From Sphingobacterium zeae (lineage in GTDB: Bacteria > Bacteroidota > Bacteroidia > Sphingobacteriales > Sphingobacteriaceae), in the NCBI RefSeq assembly GCF_030818895.1, contig NZ_JAUTBA010000001.1:868001-932000 (forward strand): 64,000 nt of DNA, given 5' to 3'. Positions 37,817-47,236 of this stretch are shown here, in pieces. The position numbers and the translations under genes are program-made. Every line of letters starts with the position of its first letter. The stretch's first letter is position 1. The notes under the pieces are model-generated. The model saw only the letters and a list, made by a program, of their open reading frames with translations. It was not told the origin of the DNA and searched no databases.

Positions 37817-39517
37817 ATGGAAAAATTTGCAACGGTAGATTACATCATCTTTGTAATTTACTTCTTTATAGTAGCTGGCTATGGCTACTGGATTTATCGT
37901 AAAAAGACCAATAGTTTGAGCAGTAGCAAGGACTACTTTTTGGCGGAAGGTTCACTTACCTGGTGGGCCATAGGTTCTTCATTGATTGCGTCAAATATCT
38001 CGGCTGAACAATTTATCGGGATGAGCGGTAACGGCTTTGAGGTTGGTATTGCTGTGGCGGCATATGAGCTTATTGCAGCGGTAGCGCTAATTATTGTGGC
38101 GGTTTGGTTTATACCGGTCTATTTGAAAAATAAGATTTTCACCATGCCCCAGTTTTTGAATAATCGATACAATGAAACGACAAGTCTTATCATGGCAATT
38201 TTCTGGTTGTTTTTATATGTTTTTGTCAACCTGACATCGATTTTGTATTTAGGGGCAATTGCCATTTCGAGTATGGCCGGTGGCGGAGATAGCTTTCATA
38301 CGATAACAGTCGCTTTAGCTGTATTTGCGGTGATTATTACCCTAGGTGGAATGCGTGTTATCGGTTTTACGGATGTTATTCAGGTTGTTGTGTTGATTAT
38401 TGGTGGTATAGCCACGACCTATGTAGCGTTGACTTTAGTCAGCGAACATTTTGGTTTAGGAAAAGATGCGTTAGCTGGATTTAATAAACTGATGGAAGAC
38501 TCTCCGGAGCATTTCAACCTTTTTGTTGATAAACCAGGGCCAGGAGCCAGCCAGGAAGATATTAATAAATATCTGATGTTACCTGGAATAGGGATGTACC
38601 TTGCGGGAATCTGGATCGTCAATTTAAATTACTGGGGTTGCAATCAATATATCACGCAACGCGCTTTGGGTGCTGATTTGAAGACTGCGCGAACAGGAAT
38701 TCTTTTTGCGGGATTTCTAAAATTGTTTATGCCGATTATCGTTATGCTTCCGGGAATAGCCGCTTACGTGCTATACAAAAATGGTGCGTTACAACACGAA
38801 ATGGCTCCTGGAGGAGTGTTTCACGCCGATAATGCATATTCAGCGATATTGGGCTATCTGCCCAATGGAATGAAAGGGCTTGCGCTGGCGGCGCTTACAG
38901 CTGCTATCGTTGCCGGATTGGCCGGAAAGGCCAATAGTATCGCAACGATCTTTACATTGGATATCTTTAAAAAATATATTAATAAAGATGCGAGCGAAGC
39001 GAAAATGGTCTGGGTTGGAAAGATAACGATTGTGATCTCTATTCTACTTTCTGTTTTATTTACCTGGAATGATGCGCTGGGCATCGGCGGGGCCGGAGGA
39101 TTTACATTCATTCAAAAATATACCGGCTTTATTAGTCCTGGGGTTTTTGCGATGTTTTTGTTGGGGATGTTTTGGAAAAGAACCACCGGAGCGGCGGCTA
39201 TCACTGGACTGATCACTGGATTTGCGTTGTCTATATTCTTCAACGAGTTTGCAACGAAAGTTTTTGGACCAGAGACATGGATCTATACTGCGTATCTGAA
39301 TAAAGCTGGTGTATATGAAATTCCGTTCCAGATCTGTATGGGATTAGCTTTTGTATTTACTATGATCGCTATGATTGCCGTTAGCTTATTTGGACCGAAG
39401 GTTAATCCAAAAGCTTTCGTCTTGGATCGATCGATGTTTAAAGTTGAACCATCCGTATTGGCTTTAATTGTTGTGACTTTATTATTGGTCACCGCTATTT
39501 ATGTGCGTTTTTGGTAG
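37817..39517 (+). CDS. Sodium/sugar symporter of the SSS family, probable arabinose importer
   Basis: The 566-residue membrane protein has about 14 hydrophobic helices. It begins MEKFATVDYIIFVIYFF; the family signature GSSLIASNISAEQFIGMSG lies in the second helix and GKANSIATIFTLDIFKKYI in the later core region. These are SGLT-like features for sodium-driven sugar uptake through the inner membrane. The earlier ATG at 37760 would precede the first helix with an unlikely leader. Its position between araA and the aldose epimerase makes L-arabinose the likely substrate; the sequence alone cannot exclude other pentoses or galactose. Confidence 0.92.
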   Translation: MEKFATVDYIIFVIYFFIVAGYGYWIYRKKTNSLSSSKDYFLAEGSLTWWAIGSSLIASNISAEQFIGMSGNGFEVGIAVAAYELIAAVALIIVAVWFIPVYLKNKIFTMPQFLNNRYNETTSLIMAIFWLFLYVFVNLTSILYLGAIAISSMAGGGDSFHTITVALAVFAVIITLGGMRVIGFTDVIQVVVLIIGGIATTYVALTLVSEHFGLGKDALAGFNKLMEDSPEHFNLFVDKPGPGASQEDINKYLMLPGIGMYLAGIWIVNLNYWGCNQYITQRALGADLKTARTGILFAGFLKLFMPIIVMLPGIAAYVLYKNGALQHEMAPGGVFHADNAYSAILGYLPNGMKGLALAALTAAIVAGLAGKANSIATIFTLDIFKKYINKDASEAKMVWVGKITIVISILLSVLFTWNDALGIGGAGGFTFIQKYTGFISPGVFAMFLLGMFWKRTTGAAAITGLITGFALSIFFNEFATKVFGPETWIYTAYLNKAGVYEIPFQICMGLAFVFTMIAMIAVSLFGPKVNPKAFVLDRSMFKVEPSVLALIVVTLLLVTAIYVRFW

Positions 39518-39612
39518 CATTAATACTACTTGATTAAATAAATGATTATGAACCATTCCTAATTGAAATTAGGAAGCCTCCATCAAAACGATGGAACAAA
39601 ACTTAATTGCAG

Positions 39613-40761
39613 ATGAATAAGAAAATTATTATTGGCTTGTTGAGCTGTGCTTCATTAGCTTATGGCTGCCAATCTCCGTCAACTCAAAATAAGCCAGCAT
39701 CGACATTGGCTGATTCTTCTTCCAACCAGGCTTTTGACAGCCAAATTGATGGTAAAGAGGTGAAACTATTCCAGCTTAAGAATGACAAACTTGCCATTAC
39801 CTTGACAAATTATGGTGCACGCTTAGTGAGTTTAAATGTTCCGAATAAGGATGGTCAATTGACAGATGTGATTTTGGGTTATGATTCAGCTAATGAATAC
39901 AAGGAAAACTATAATAATTTTTATGGCGCTATTGTAGGAAGGTATGGTAATCGGATTGGTAAAGCTTCGTTTAAGCTGAATGGAGAGGTGTATTCTTTAG
40001 AAAAGAATGACGGAGAAAATTCGCTTCATGGTGGTACAAATGGTGTGTATAATAAAGTGTGGGATGTCGTTAGTAGCACGGCAACATCCATTACATTGGC
40101 GTATACTTCACCCGATAAAGAAGCTGGTTATCCGGGGACGGTCAAGATGGAGGTAACTTACACCTTAGATGACAATGGGTTGGCTATAGATTATCAAGCA
40201 ACAACGGATAAGGAAACCGTATTGAACCTTACCAACCACGCTTACTTTAATCTTAATGGGGCCGGTGATTCTTCGATTTTGGATCACGAACTTCAAATTG
40301 ATGCAAAGGCGATTACAGAAGTTGACGACAGCTTGATTCCAACAGGAAAGAGTTTGCCGGTAGCGGGTACAGCATTCGATTTTAAGAAGCCGGCACCTAT
40401 TGGTGCTCGGATTGAGGATGAAAATGCGCAGCTAAAGATCGGAAAGGGCTATGATCATAATTTTGAACTTGATAAGAAAGATGGTTTCCAAAAGGTTGCT
40501 CAGGTGTATACAAGCAAGACTGGTATTGCAATGGAAGTTTATACGACCGAACCCGGTTTGCAGTTTTACAGTGGCAATTTTATGAAAGATACAGACCCTA
40601 AGGGTAAAGCAGGAAAAGTCTATCCATTCCGTTCGGCGTTCTGTTTGGAGACACAACATTTTCCAGATGCACCAAATCACCCCAATTTTGCATCAACGGT
40701 GTTAAAACCTGGAGAGCAATATAGCTCCAAAACGACTTATAAATTTATCGTGAAAAAGTAA
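39613..40761 (+). CDS. galM: Aldose 1-epimerase lipoprotein
   Basis: The 382-residue protein has a lipoprotein-type signal (GLLSCASLAYGC; either cysteine could be lipidated) and then a galactose-mutarotase domain. It shows FYGAIVGRYGNRIGKASFKLNG, NSLHGGTNGVYNKVWDV, LNLTNHAYFNLNG with a catalytic histidine and AFCLETQHFPDAPNHPNF with the catalytic glutamate region. It would interconvert alpha and beta forms of freed arabinose in the periplasm, helping the symporter. The ATG at 39613 is used because it begins the signal peptide. Confidence 0.94.
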   Translation: MNKKIIIGLLSCASLAYGCQSPSTQNKPASTLADSSSNQAFDSQIDGKEVKLFQLKNDKLAITLTNYGARLVSLNVPNKDGQLTDVILGYDSANEYKENYNNFYGAIVGRYGNRIGKASFKLNGEVYSLEKNDGENSLHGGTNGVYNKVWDVVSSTATSITLAYTSPDKEAGYPGTVKMEVTYTLDDNGLAIDYQATTDKETVLNLTNHAYFNLNGAGDSSILDHELQIDAKAITEVDDSLIPTGKSLPVAGTAFDFKKPAPIGARIEDENAQLKIGKGYDHNFELDKKDGFQKVAQVYTSKTGIAMEVYTTEPGLQFYSGNFMKDTDPKGKAGKVYPFRSAFCLETQHFPDAPNHPNFASTVLKPGEQYSSKTTYKFIVKK

Positions 40762-40773
40762 AGTCAATATAGG

Positions 40774-42315
40774 ATGAAGCTAAGATTTACATTAGGCGTT
40801 GTATTCGCGCTGGTGAATGGGTTACTCCATGGGCAGAGTAGTGTCAAATTGCAAACTCCGCAGCAAGAGCAGATTATAAGTCGACATATATATGGTCATT
40901 TTGCTGAACATTTGGGCCGCTGTATTTATGATGGATTTTATGTCGGGGAGAAAAATGACTCAATTCCGCATGCTGATGGCGTCCGGAATGATGTTATCGA
41001 AGCCCTTAAGAATTTGAACATTCCCAATCTACGTTGGCCGGGTGGATGTTTTGCCGATACGTATCATTGGAAGGATGGAGTTGGCCCTAAAGCTCAACGT
41101 CCTGCTATGGTTAATAACTGGTGGGGTGGTGTGACAGAGGATAATTCATTCGGAACGCATGATTTTCTAAATATGTGTGAATTGCTTGGGGCAGAACCTT
41201 ATCTCGCCGGTAATGTTGGTAGTGGTGAGGTGCAGGAGCTTGCTGATTGGGTTCAATATGTAAACTTTAAAGGAGAAAGCCCCATGTCAGACTGGAGACG
41301 TAAAAATGGACGGCAGGAACCTTGGAAGGTCAAGTTTTGGGGTGTGGGAAATGAAGCTTGGGGCTGTGGTGGAAATATGACTGCCGATTATTATACTGAT
41401 ATCTACCGCAAATACGCGACTTTCATGTCGGATTGGACGAATGGGAGTGGTCTATATCGAATTGCTTCTGGTGCCAATAGTGCAGATTACAATTGGACCG
41501 AAACACTCATGAAGAAAATTCCAAGTGGTTTGATGAAAGGTATGGGATTACATCACTATGCGGTCATCAACTGGGATAAGAAAGGCTCTGCAACGAAATA
41601 TTCGGAAGAGGAGTATTTCAAGACCATGAAATCAGCTTGGTTTATGAATGAATTAGTGGAGAAGAATATGGCCATCATGGACAAATACGATCCAAAAGGA
41701 CTTATAGATCTAATTGTAGACGAATGGGGGGGCTGGTATGAGGTCGAACCAGGGACGAACCCTGGCTTTCTCTACCAACAGAACACCATGCGTGATGCTA
41801 TGATTGCTGGTATGACATTGAATATCTTTAATAATCATGCTCGCCGGGTTAAGATGGCCAATCTAGCGCAGGCAGTAAATGTATTACAAGCGGTTATTCT
41901 TACGGAAGGGAAGAATATGATTTTGACGCCTACGTACCATGTCATGGAAATGTATAAGGTACATCAGGACGCTAAGTTAATTCCTGTATCGCTGCAATCG
42001 ACTGATTTTGAGTTTAATCAAGAGAAAATCCCTGCAGTTTCGGTTTCAGCCTCACAGGACAAACAAGGACGTACACATATTTCCCTTGTGAATATTGACC
42101 CAAAAAAGAAAAATAAGGTGCACGTGGATTTGGGCTCGTTGAAAGCCGGAAAAGTAACTGGTAGAATACTTACCGCTGAGCATCTGCGTGATTATAATTC
42201 GTTCGACAAACCGACAACGATTACACCTGCCGTGTACAATAAGGCGAAGGTTGTTAATGGTACCGTTGAAGTAGATATTCCTGCTTTTTCAGTAATCGTA
42301 TTGGAATTAACCTAA
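40774..42315 (+). CDS. Alpha-L-arabinofuranosidase, GH51 (short form)
   Basis: The 513-residue exported enzyme (signal MKLRFTLGVVFALVNGLLHG) is a GH51 TIM barrel plus C-terminal beta domain. The acid/base is E194 in WGVGNEAWGCGG and the nucleophile is E317 in LIVDEWGGWYEVEPG. LRWPGGCFADTYHW is the characteristic substrate-site segment. It would split terminal arabinofuranose from arabinan or arabino-oligosaccharides. It lies 12 bases after the epimerase gene in the arabinose operon. Confidence 0.95.
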   Translation: MKLRFTLGVVFALVNGLLHGQSSVKLQTPQQEQIISRHIYGHFAEHLGRCIYDGFYVGEKNDSIPHADGVRNDVIEALKNLNIPNLRWPGGCFADTYHWKDGVGPKAQRPAMVNNWWGGVTEDNSFGTHDFLNMCELLGAEPYLAGNVGSGEVQELADWVQYVNFKGESPMSDWRRKNGRQEPWKVKFWGVGNEAWGCGGNMTADYYTDIYRKYATFMSDWTNGSGLYRIASGANSADYNWTETLMKKIPSGLMKGMGLHHYAVINWDKKGSATKYSEEEYFKTMKSAWFMNELVEKNMAIMDKYDPKGLIDLIVDEWGGWYEVEPGTNPGFLYQQNTMRDAMIAGMTLNIFNNHARRVKMANLAQAVNVLQAVILTEGKNMILTPTYHVMEMYKVHQDAKLIPVSLQSTDFEFNQEKIPAVSVSASQDKQGRTHISLVNIDPKKKNKVHVDLGSLKAGKVTGRILTAEHLRDYNSFDKPTTITPAVYNKAKVVNGTVEVDIPAFSVIVLELT

Positions 42316-42366
42316 GATAGTTTTAAAACTCATTAATTAAACATTAATGATCAAATAATTATATAG

Positions 42367-44328
42367 ATGAAGAAAGTTGTATCGTTGATGGTAGCGCTAG
42401 CGGGGTTAGGCTTTTCTGCTGTGGCGCAGTCACCAATAGCATTAAATATTCAATTAGATAAGCCTTCGGGGAAAATATCGCCACATATGTGGGGGGTGTT
42501 TTTTGAAGACATTAACTTGGGCGCTGATGGGGGAATCTATGCTGAATTGGTGAAGAATAGATCCTTTGAATTTGATGAACCTTGGATGGGCTGGAAGAAG
42601 CTCGAAAATGGTGTTGAGGGTACTTATTTGCTGGTGAATGACAGTAAGCGGAAGGGAAATAAGCGTTATTTAAGATTAAATAATGCGGGCAATCTAAAAT
42701 TAGGATTGCAAAATGAAGGCTTTAGGGGAATGGGGGTAAAAGCGGGAGGAGCATATGAGTTTTCTTTACAGTACCAAAGCACTGCGAAAGGAATGACGAT
42801 CCACGTTGAACTGCTTGATCCTCAAAATAAGGTAATCGGGGCCGCTGAACTTCCGCTTGATCCCGTCGCATCGTGGTCGGAAGCTGCGGTCAAATTTCCT
42901 GTTAACCAAACAACAGACAAGGCTAAATTAAATGTTTGGTTTACAGGTGAGGGCACTTTAGACGTCGATATGTTGTCTTTGTTTCCCGTCGACACTTGGA
43001 AAGGGAGACGAAAGGGATTACGTAAAGACATGGTTCAAATGCTTGCAGATATGAAACCTGGTTTTATCCGGTTTCCGGGAGGTTGTATTGTGGAAGGTAG
43101 AGATTTGGCTAATCGATTTCAATGGAAAAAAACGGTTGGTCCAATTAGTGAACGAGAATTGATTATTAACCGTTGGAACACCGAATTTAAACATCGTCTA
43201 ACGCCAGATTATTTCCAAACTTTTGGCTTAGGTTTTTTCGAATATTTTTTATTGGCAGAAGATATCGGCGCCACTGCAGTGCCTATTCTTAATTGTGGTA
43301 TGGCTTGTCAGTATAATACAGGCGAAGTTGTACCATTAGATGAGTTAGATGAGTATGTTCAGGATGCCTTGGATCTGATTGAATTTGCCAACGGCTCCAC
43401 TGCTACAAAATGGGGTCAATTGCGTGCAGAAATGGGGCATCCCGAATCATTTCATCTCAAAATGTTAGGCGTTGGAAATGAAAATTGGGGACCTCAATAT
43501 ATTGAACGTCTGGCCGTTTTTAAGAAGGCCTTAAACGAAAAGCATCCAGAGATCAAAATTATAGCGAGTTCAGGTACTGATCCAGAGGGAGACCGCTTTG
43601 ATTTCTTAGATGATAAGTTGCGTGCCATGAATATTGATATCATCGATGAACATTATTATCGACCACCATCCTGGTTTCTTTCAAGTGCCAGCCGTTATGA
43701 CAATTACAACCGGAACGGCGCAAAGATTTTTGCTGGCGAATACGCTTCACATACGACACGACCGAATGGCCCTGGAAAAAGTACGTGGGAGGCCGCACTT
43801 TCTGAAGCTGCATTCATGACTGGTCTTGAACGAAATGGTGATGTGGTTGAAATGGCATCTTATGCACCATTGTTTGGTCATGTAGATGGGTGGCAATGGT
43901 CTCCGGATCTAATTTGGGTTGATAATCTTCAGGTGTATGGTACACCTAGCTACCAGGTTCAAAAATTGTATGCAACCAACAGGGGCACAGCCATTATTCC
44001 GATTATGCGTGATGGTGAATCCGTTGCGGGTAAAGATAGTTTGTATGCATCTGCAGTTTATGACGAGTCTTCAAAGGAATTAATTGTGAAAGTTGTCAAT
44101 TATAATAGTCAGCCGAAAAAAGTTAATCTTGATGTAGTTTCAAAGAAGAAGCTGACAGCCACGGCAGAGCTTGTTACGCTGGCTAATCCCGACCTGAATG
44201 TCAGCAATAGTTTGGAAGAACCATTAAATATTCGTCCAAAGGAAAGTACTGTTGTTTATAATGGGAAAAAACTTGTTCAAACTTTTGCACCATACTCCTT
44301 TACGCTGATTAGACTGTCTACGAAATAG
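42367..44328 (+). CDS. Alpha-L-arabinofuranosidase, GH51 with carbohydrate-binding-like insert
   Basis: The 653-residue exported enzyme (signal ending SAVAQ) belongs to a different GH51 branch from its upstream neighbour. After a first segment with HMWGVFFEDINLGADGGIYAE, residues about 80-210 form a beta-rich carbohydrate-binding-like module. The barrel follows, with IRFPGGCIVEG, acid/base E372 in GVGNENWGPQ and nucleophile E458 in IFAGEYASH. A C-terminal arabinofuranosidase domain ends the protein. This architecture is typical of arabinan- or arabinoxylan-acting enzymes. It is the last gene of the arabinose operon, before a strong terminator. Confidence 0.94.
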   Translation: MKKVVSLMVALAGLGFSAVAQSPIALNIQLDKPSGKISPHMWGVFFEDINLGADGGIYAELVKNRSFEFDEPWMGWKKLENGVEGTYLLVNDSKRKGNKRYLRLNNAGNLKLGLQNEGFRGMGVKAGGAYEFSLQYQSTAKGMTIHVELLDPQNKVIGAAELPLDPVASWSEAAVKFPVNQTTDKAKLNVWFTGEGTLDVDMLSLFPVDTWKGRRKGLRKDMVQMLADMKPGFIRFPGGCIVEGRDLANRFQWKKTVGPISERELIINRWNTEFKHRLTPDYFQTFGLGFFEYFLLAEDIGATAVPILNCGMACQYNTGEVVPLDELDEYVQDALDLIEFANGSTATKWGQLRAEMGHPESFHLKMLGVGNENWGPQYIERLAVFKKALNEKHPEIKIIASSGTDPEGDRFDFLDDKLRAMNIDIIDEHYYRPPSWFLSSASRYDNYNRNGAKIFAGEYASHTTRPNGPGKSTWEAALSEAAFMTGLERNGDVVEMASYAPLFGHVDGWQWSPDLIWVDNLQVYGTPSYQVQKLYATNRGTAIIPIMRDGESVAGKDSLYASAVYDESSKELIVKVVNYNSQPKKVNLDVVSKKKLTATAELVTLANPDLNVSNSLEEPLNIRPKESTVVYNGKKLVQTFAPYSFTLIRLSTK

Positions 44329-44416
44329 GCAGCAAAACCATCTAATCAATCAATCGTCGATAGAGGTAAAGCAACCGAATCTGTCGATAAATAAAATATG
44401 GTGATATAAACATTAC

Positions 44417-44448
44417 GGAAGCCATCAGTTTACTGATGGCTTCCTTGT
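44417..44448 (+). terminator. Intrinsic terminator of the arabinose operon
   Basis: GGAAGCCATCAGT at 44417-44429 pairs exactly with ACTGATGGCTTCC at 44432-44444 around a 2-base loop, followed by TTGTTTT. It lies 90 bases after the second GH51 gene. Confidence 0.88.
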
Positions 44449-44525
44449 TTTCCTTATGGATATAGCGATATAAAATTAAACCTTCGGAAAGAGATTATTT
44501 AACAATTTGCTGTTAACTTGGCCTG

Positions 44526-46440
44526 TTAACCGAAGAGGTTGCTGGTGAATTTAACTTTGATTCCCAACTGAAAGTTGGTGATCGTTTTAAATATCTCTTT
44601 GATGGTTGCTTTTTCGATATTTGTCAGGCTGTCCATCGGTACATAATTGTTTGGACTCAGTTTGGCTATTCTAATCTGATTTGCTTGATTTTTCAGTCGA
44701 ATCGACATCAGATAATAATAGGATTGATGCAATTCTTCATATTGCTCTTGTGTGAATATTCCTAATTCTAATAGTTGTTTGAGCCTTCCACCGGTATTTT
44801 CTTCATAAATTCGGTTTTTAAGCGCGTATACGCGGACCAAGTCAACAATAGGCGTCATCGCTTTTTTTATATTGAATACTTCGGATGATCCTATAGTTTG
44901 AGTTTTTATCGCTTTAAAAAATGTTAACGGTGGCTCATATTGAAGAGCATTTTTTGCTATAAAGGTAAAAAAGCGATCATTTGGCCGCTGTAATTCAACA
45001 TTAAGAAAATCTTTAAGCTGATTGATAATATCCTGATCGCCATACAAGCGTCTGCAGTCGAAAAAAGTTGAAAACTTAATCGCGTTCTCAGGGATACTTT
45101 CTTCAATCCATTTTTTGTAGTTGTTTTTCCAATGGGATAGCGAGTGTGTCCATTCGGGATTGCTGGCCATATATCCGCCCGTACAGTAGCTAAAACCTAT
45201 TGTATTTAGATGATCTGACACCTTCGCTGCAAAATTTAAAAAATATTCCCGGACGAGTTCACGCTGTTCGTTTGCCTTATCTTCATAGATAATGGCATTA
45301 TCCTGATCCGTCATTAATGTTTGCTCTTTTCTCCCTTCACTGCCAGTCACCATAAAGACAAATTTAGCTGGTGGTTCGCCCATTTCTCCGATGACTTTTT
45401 CGATGACTTTGAGTGCGATGCTATCTGCCACAGTCGTGATCACTTGATTGGCAATTTCGGCATTTACACCTCTACCAAGCAATTGGTGGATAATTTCTGG
45501 AACATTGTTCCACTTCTCACGCAATTCATCCAAAGTCTCTGCTAATTTTACCGATTGTATAAATACAAGTGGAGATTGGCCTTGTTCGCTCAACAAACGA
45601 TTACGACTTAGGAAGCCAACATAGTTCCCGTCTTTTTCTACGAGCAAGTATCTAGATTTTGTACGGAACATTTTTAATACTGCTTCATAAAGATAAGATT
45701 GATCTGAAATGCTAACAATAGGGTTGTCCATGACTTCCATAATTTTGTGGTCGACCGGTACCTGTTGAGCAACTACCTTATCGCGCAAGGTCATATCGGT
45801 TACATAACCAATAATGCTGTTATCATCTTTTATGAACAGGCAGCTCACCTTTTGATTTGCCATAGTCTTCGCAACTTCATAGATGGGCGTTTGAGGGGAG
45901 CAAGCAACAATATCCTTGTAGATGATGTGTTCGATCTTTCTTGAATATAATTGATCTGCAGCAAAATAGCTTTCTTCAAAGGAAGCTGGAGATTTGACAA
46001 ATATGAGAAAATTCTTCATCCAACATTCTTCTTCCAAACGAATTAGTGAAAAAATGAAAAAATTCTTCATTAGCATTACAAAGCTCGATAAAGTTTTTCC
46101 TAGGTAACCGATAGATAATTGTCCCTTTTTTTGCAATTACGGATTTTAATGCTTTTGTTCTATTTAAAAGCACGGATATTCCGCCAAAACAATAGGGTTT
46201 ATGGTGAATTTCAATTAATCTTTTGTTGTCTAAATCGTCCAAGAAAAATGTTTCATACTCTCCTTCATAGATTAAGTCTACTCCATCCATGTCTGTAATG
46301 CTTTGTCGATAAACAAGCGTGTCTTTGGAGAAGCGGTACTCATTGAATATATCAACAATACTGAGCTGCAGGGATTCGGGCAGCGCCTGAAATGGAGGGG
46401 TAGATTTTAGTGTAGAAAGGATAACCTCGGAATTTTTCAT
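44526..46440 (-). pseudogene. cNMP-binding/CBS/DUF294 nucleotidyltransferase-like protein, frame broken by one extra base
   Basis: The intact protein would be about 637 residues: an N-terminal cyclic-nucleotide-binding-like domain (46440 down to about 45980), two CBS motifs (IVACSPQTPIYEVAKTMAN and IVSISDQSYLYEAVLKMF), a DUF294 nucleotidyltransferase-like domain (FVFMVTGSEGRKEQTLMTDQDNAI with the metal aspartates) and DUF294_C. The first frame ends at 45976 just after QISSF; the next frame carries on with EESYFAADQLYS. The shift lies at about 45976-45987; dropping one base there joins them. The long open stretch of the second frame upstream (to 46136) has no family match. Proteins of this kind are often encoded next to a DnaQ-like exonuclease, as here, with a 10-base gap. 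Their role is unknown; signalling is presumed. Confidence 0.84.
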
Positions 46441-46450
46441 TAGGAAAAAA

Positions 46451-47071
46451 TTAAAAGATGTTATGAAATTCTATTTGTTGGTTAAGGATATCTTGATGAG
46501 TTAAATCCTTTCGTTTAATCATTTCAAAATAACATTTAGCTGTTATCTCAGCATCCTTTTCGGCATCGTGTAAATGTTCCGGTGGAGACAAGAATAGGGA
46601 TTCATGTAACAGCGACAGCGGAAGATGTACCATATTTGGATTTCTAACATACCTTTTGCTATGTAAAAGTGTACAAAAATAAGCTATTTCACCAAATGGA
46701 AGCGCAAGGTTCGATCGATAGAATTCTGCGGATAATACTTGTAAATCAAAGGAAAGGAAATGTCCAACAAGCTGCGGTTTATATTTTTTGATGTCATGAC
46801 TGAACTTGCGCAACACATCTTTTTTCTTCTCACCATATTGCCTTAAGAATGGGGGCGTTAACCCATGAATTTGCTCCGATGCCGGACTGATTGGAATGAG
46901 TGGTTCGTAGATATATTTATTGCTCCGTTTGATCTCATTTTGGGCTTCGTCAAAAATGATCCAGGCCAATTGCAGTACATGTGGCCAATTATCGCTTTCT
47001 GTGTACCTTTTATTCCATTTTTTCGGTAGGCCGGATGTTTCTGTATCTAGAAATAGCAAATATTTTTTCAA
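46451..47071 (-). CDS. DnaQ-like 3'-5' exonuclease
   Basis: The 206-residue protein has the DEDDh exonuclease pattern: D9 and E11 in FLDTETSGLP, an aspartate in GHFLSFDLQVL, and the HDAEKDAEIT motif with the catalytic histidine and last aspartate. It lacks polymerase or helicase domains. Proteins of this size act on DNA or RNA ends as proofreading-like or oligonucleotide-degrading enzymes; which one cannot be told. It is the first gene of a two-gene unit with the CBS/DUF294 gene. Confidence 0.88.
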   Translation of the reverse strand: MKKYLLFLDTETSGLPKKWNKRYTESDNWPHVLQLAWIIFDEAQNEIKRSNKYIYEPLIPISPASEQIHGLTPPFLRQYGEKKKDVLRKFSHDIKKYKPQLVGHFLSFDLQVLSAEFYRSNLALPFGEIAYFCTLLHSKRYVRNPNMVHLPLSLLHESLFLSPPEHLHDAEKDAEITAKCYFEMIKRKDLTHQDILNQQIEFHNIF

Positions 47072-47151
47072 TGAATTTGTGTTGAGTATGCTCTAAAATA
47101 CTAAAATATTCTAGTTAATAATAGAGAAATCTGCATTTGTAAAGCATCTCC

Positions 47152-47185
47152 TTTGTAAAAAACGAGATACGAATTTTAATGTTTG
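47152..47185 (+). promoter_or_regulatory. Candidate promoter of the hydrolase locus
   Basis: TTTG at 47152-47155 and AATGTTTG at 47178-47185 (one mismatch to TAnnTTTG) are 22 bases apart and 51 bases before the first hydrolase ATG. The spacing is slightly long. Confidence 0.35.
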
Positions 47186-47236
47186 AAATTTTATATGTAA
47201 AATTAACATTTATTAGTGAATTATAAATAACCAATT

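Noticed and set aside
45980..46136. Separate start of the CBS/DUF294 protein within the cNMP domain region
   Set aside because: The extra N-terminal residues in this frame have no family similarity; a frameshifted single gene explains both frames better.
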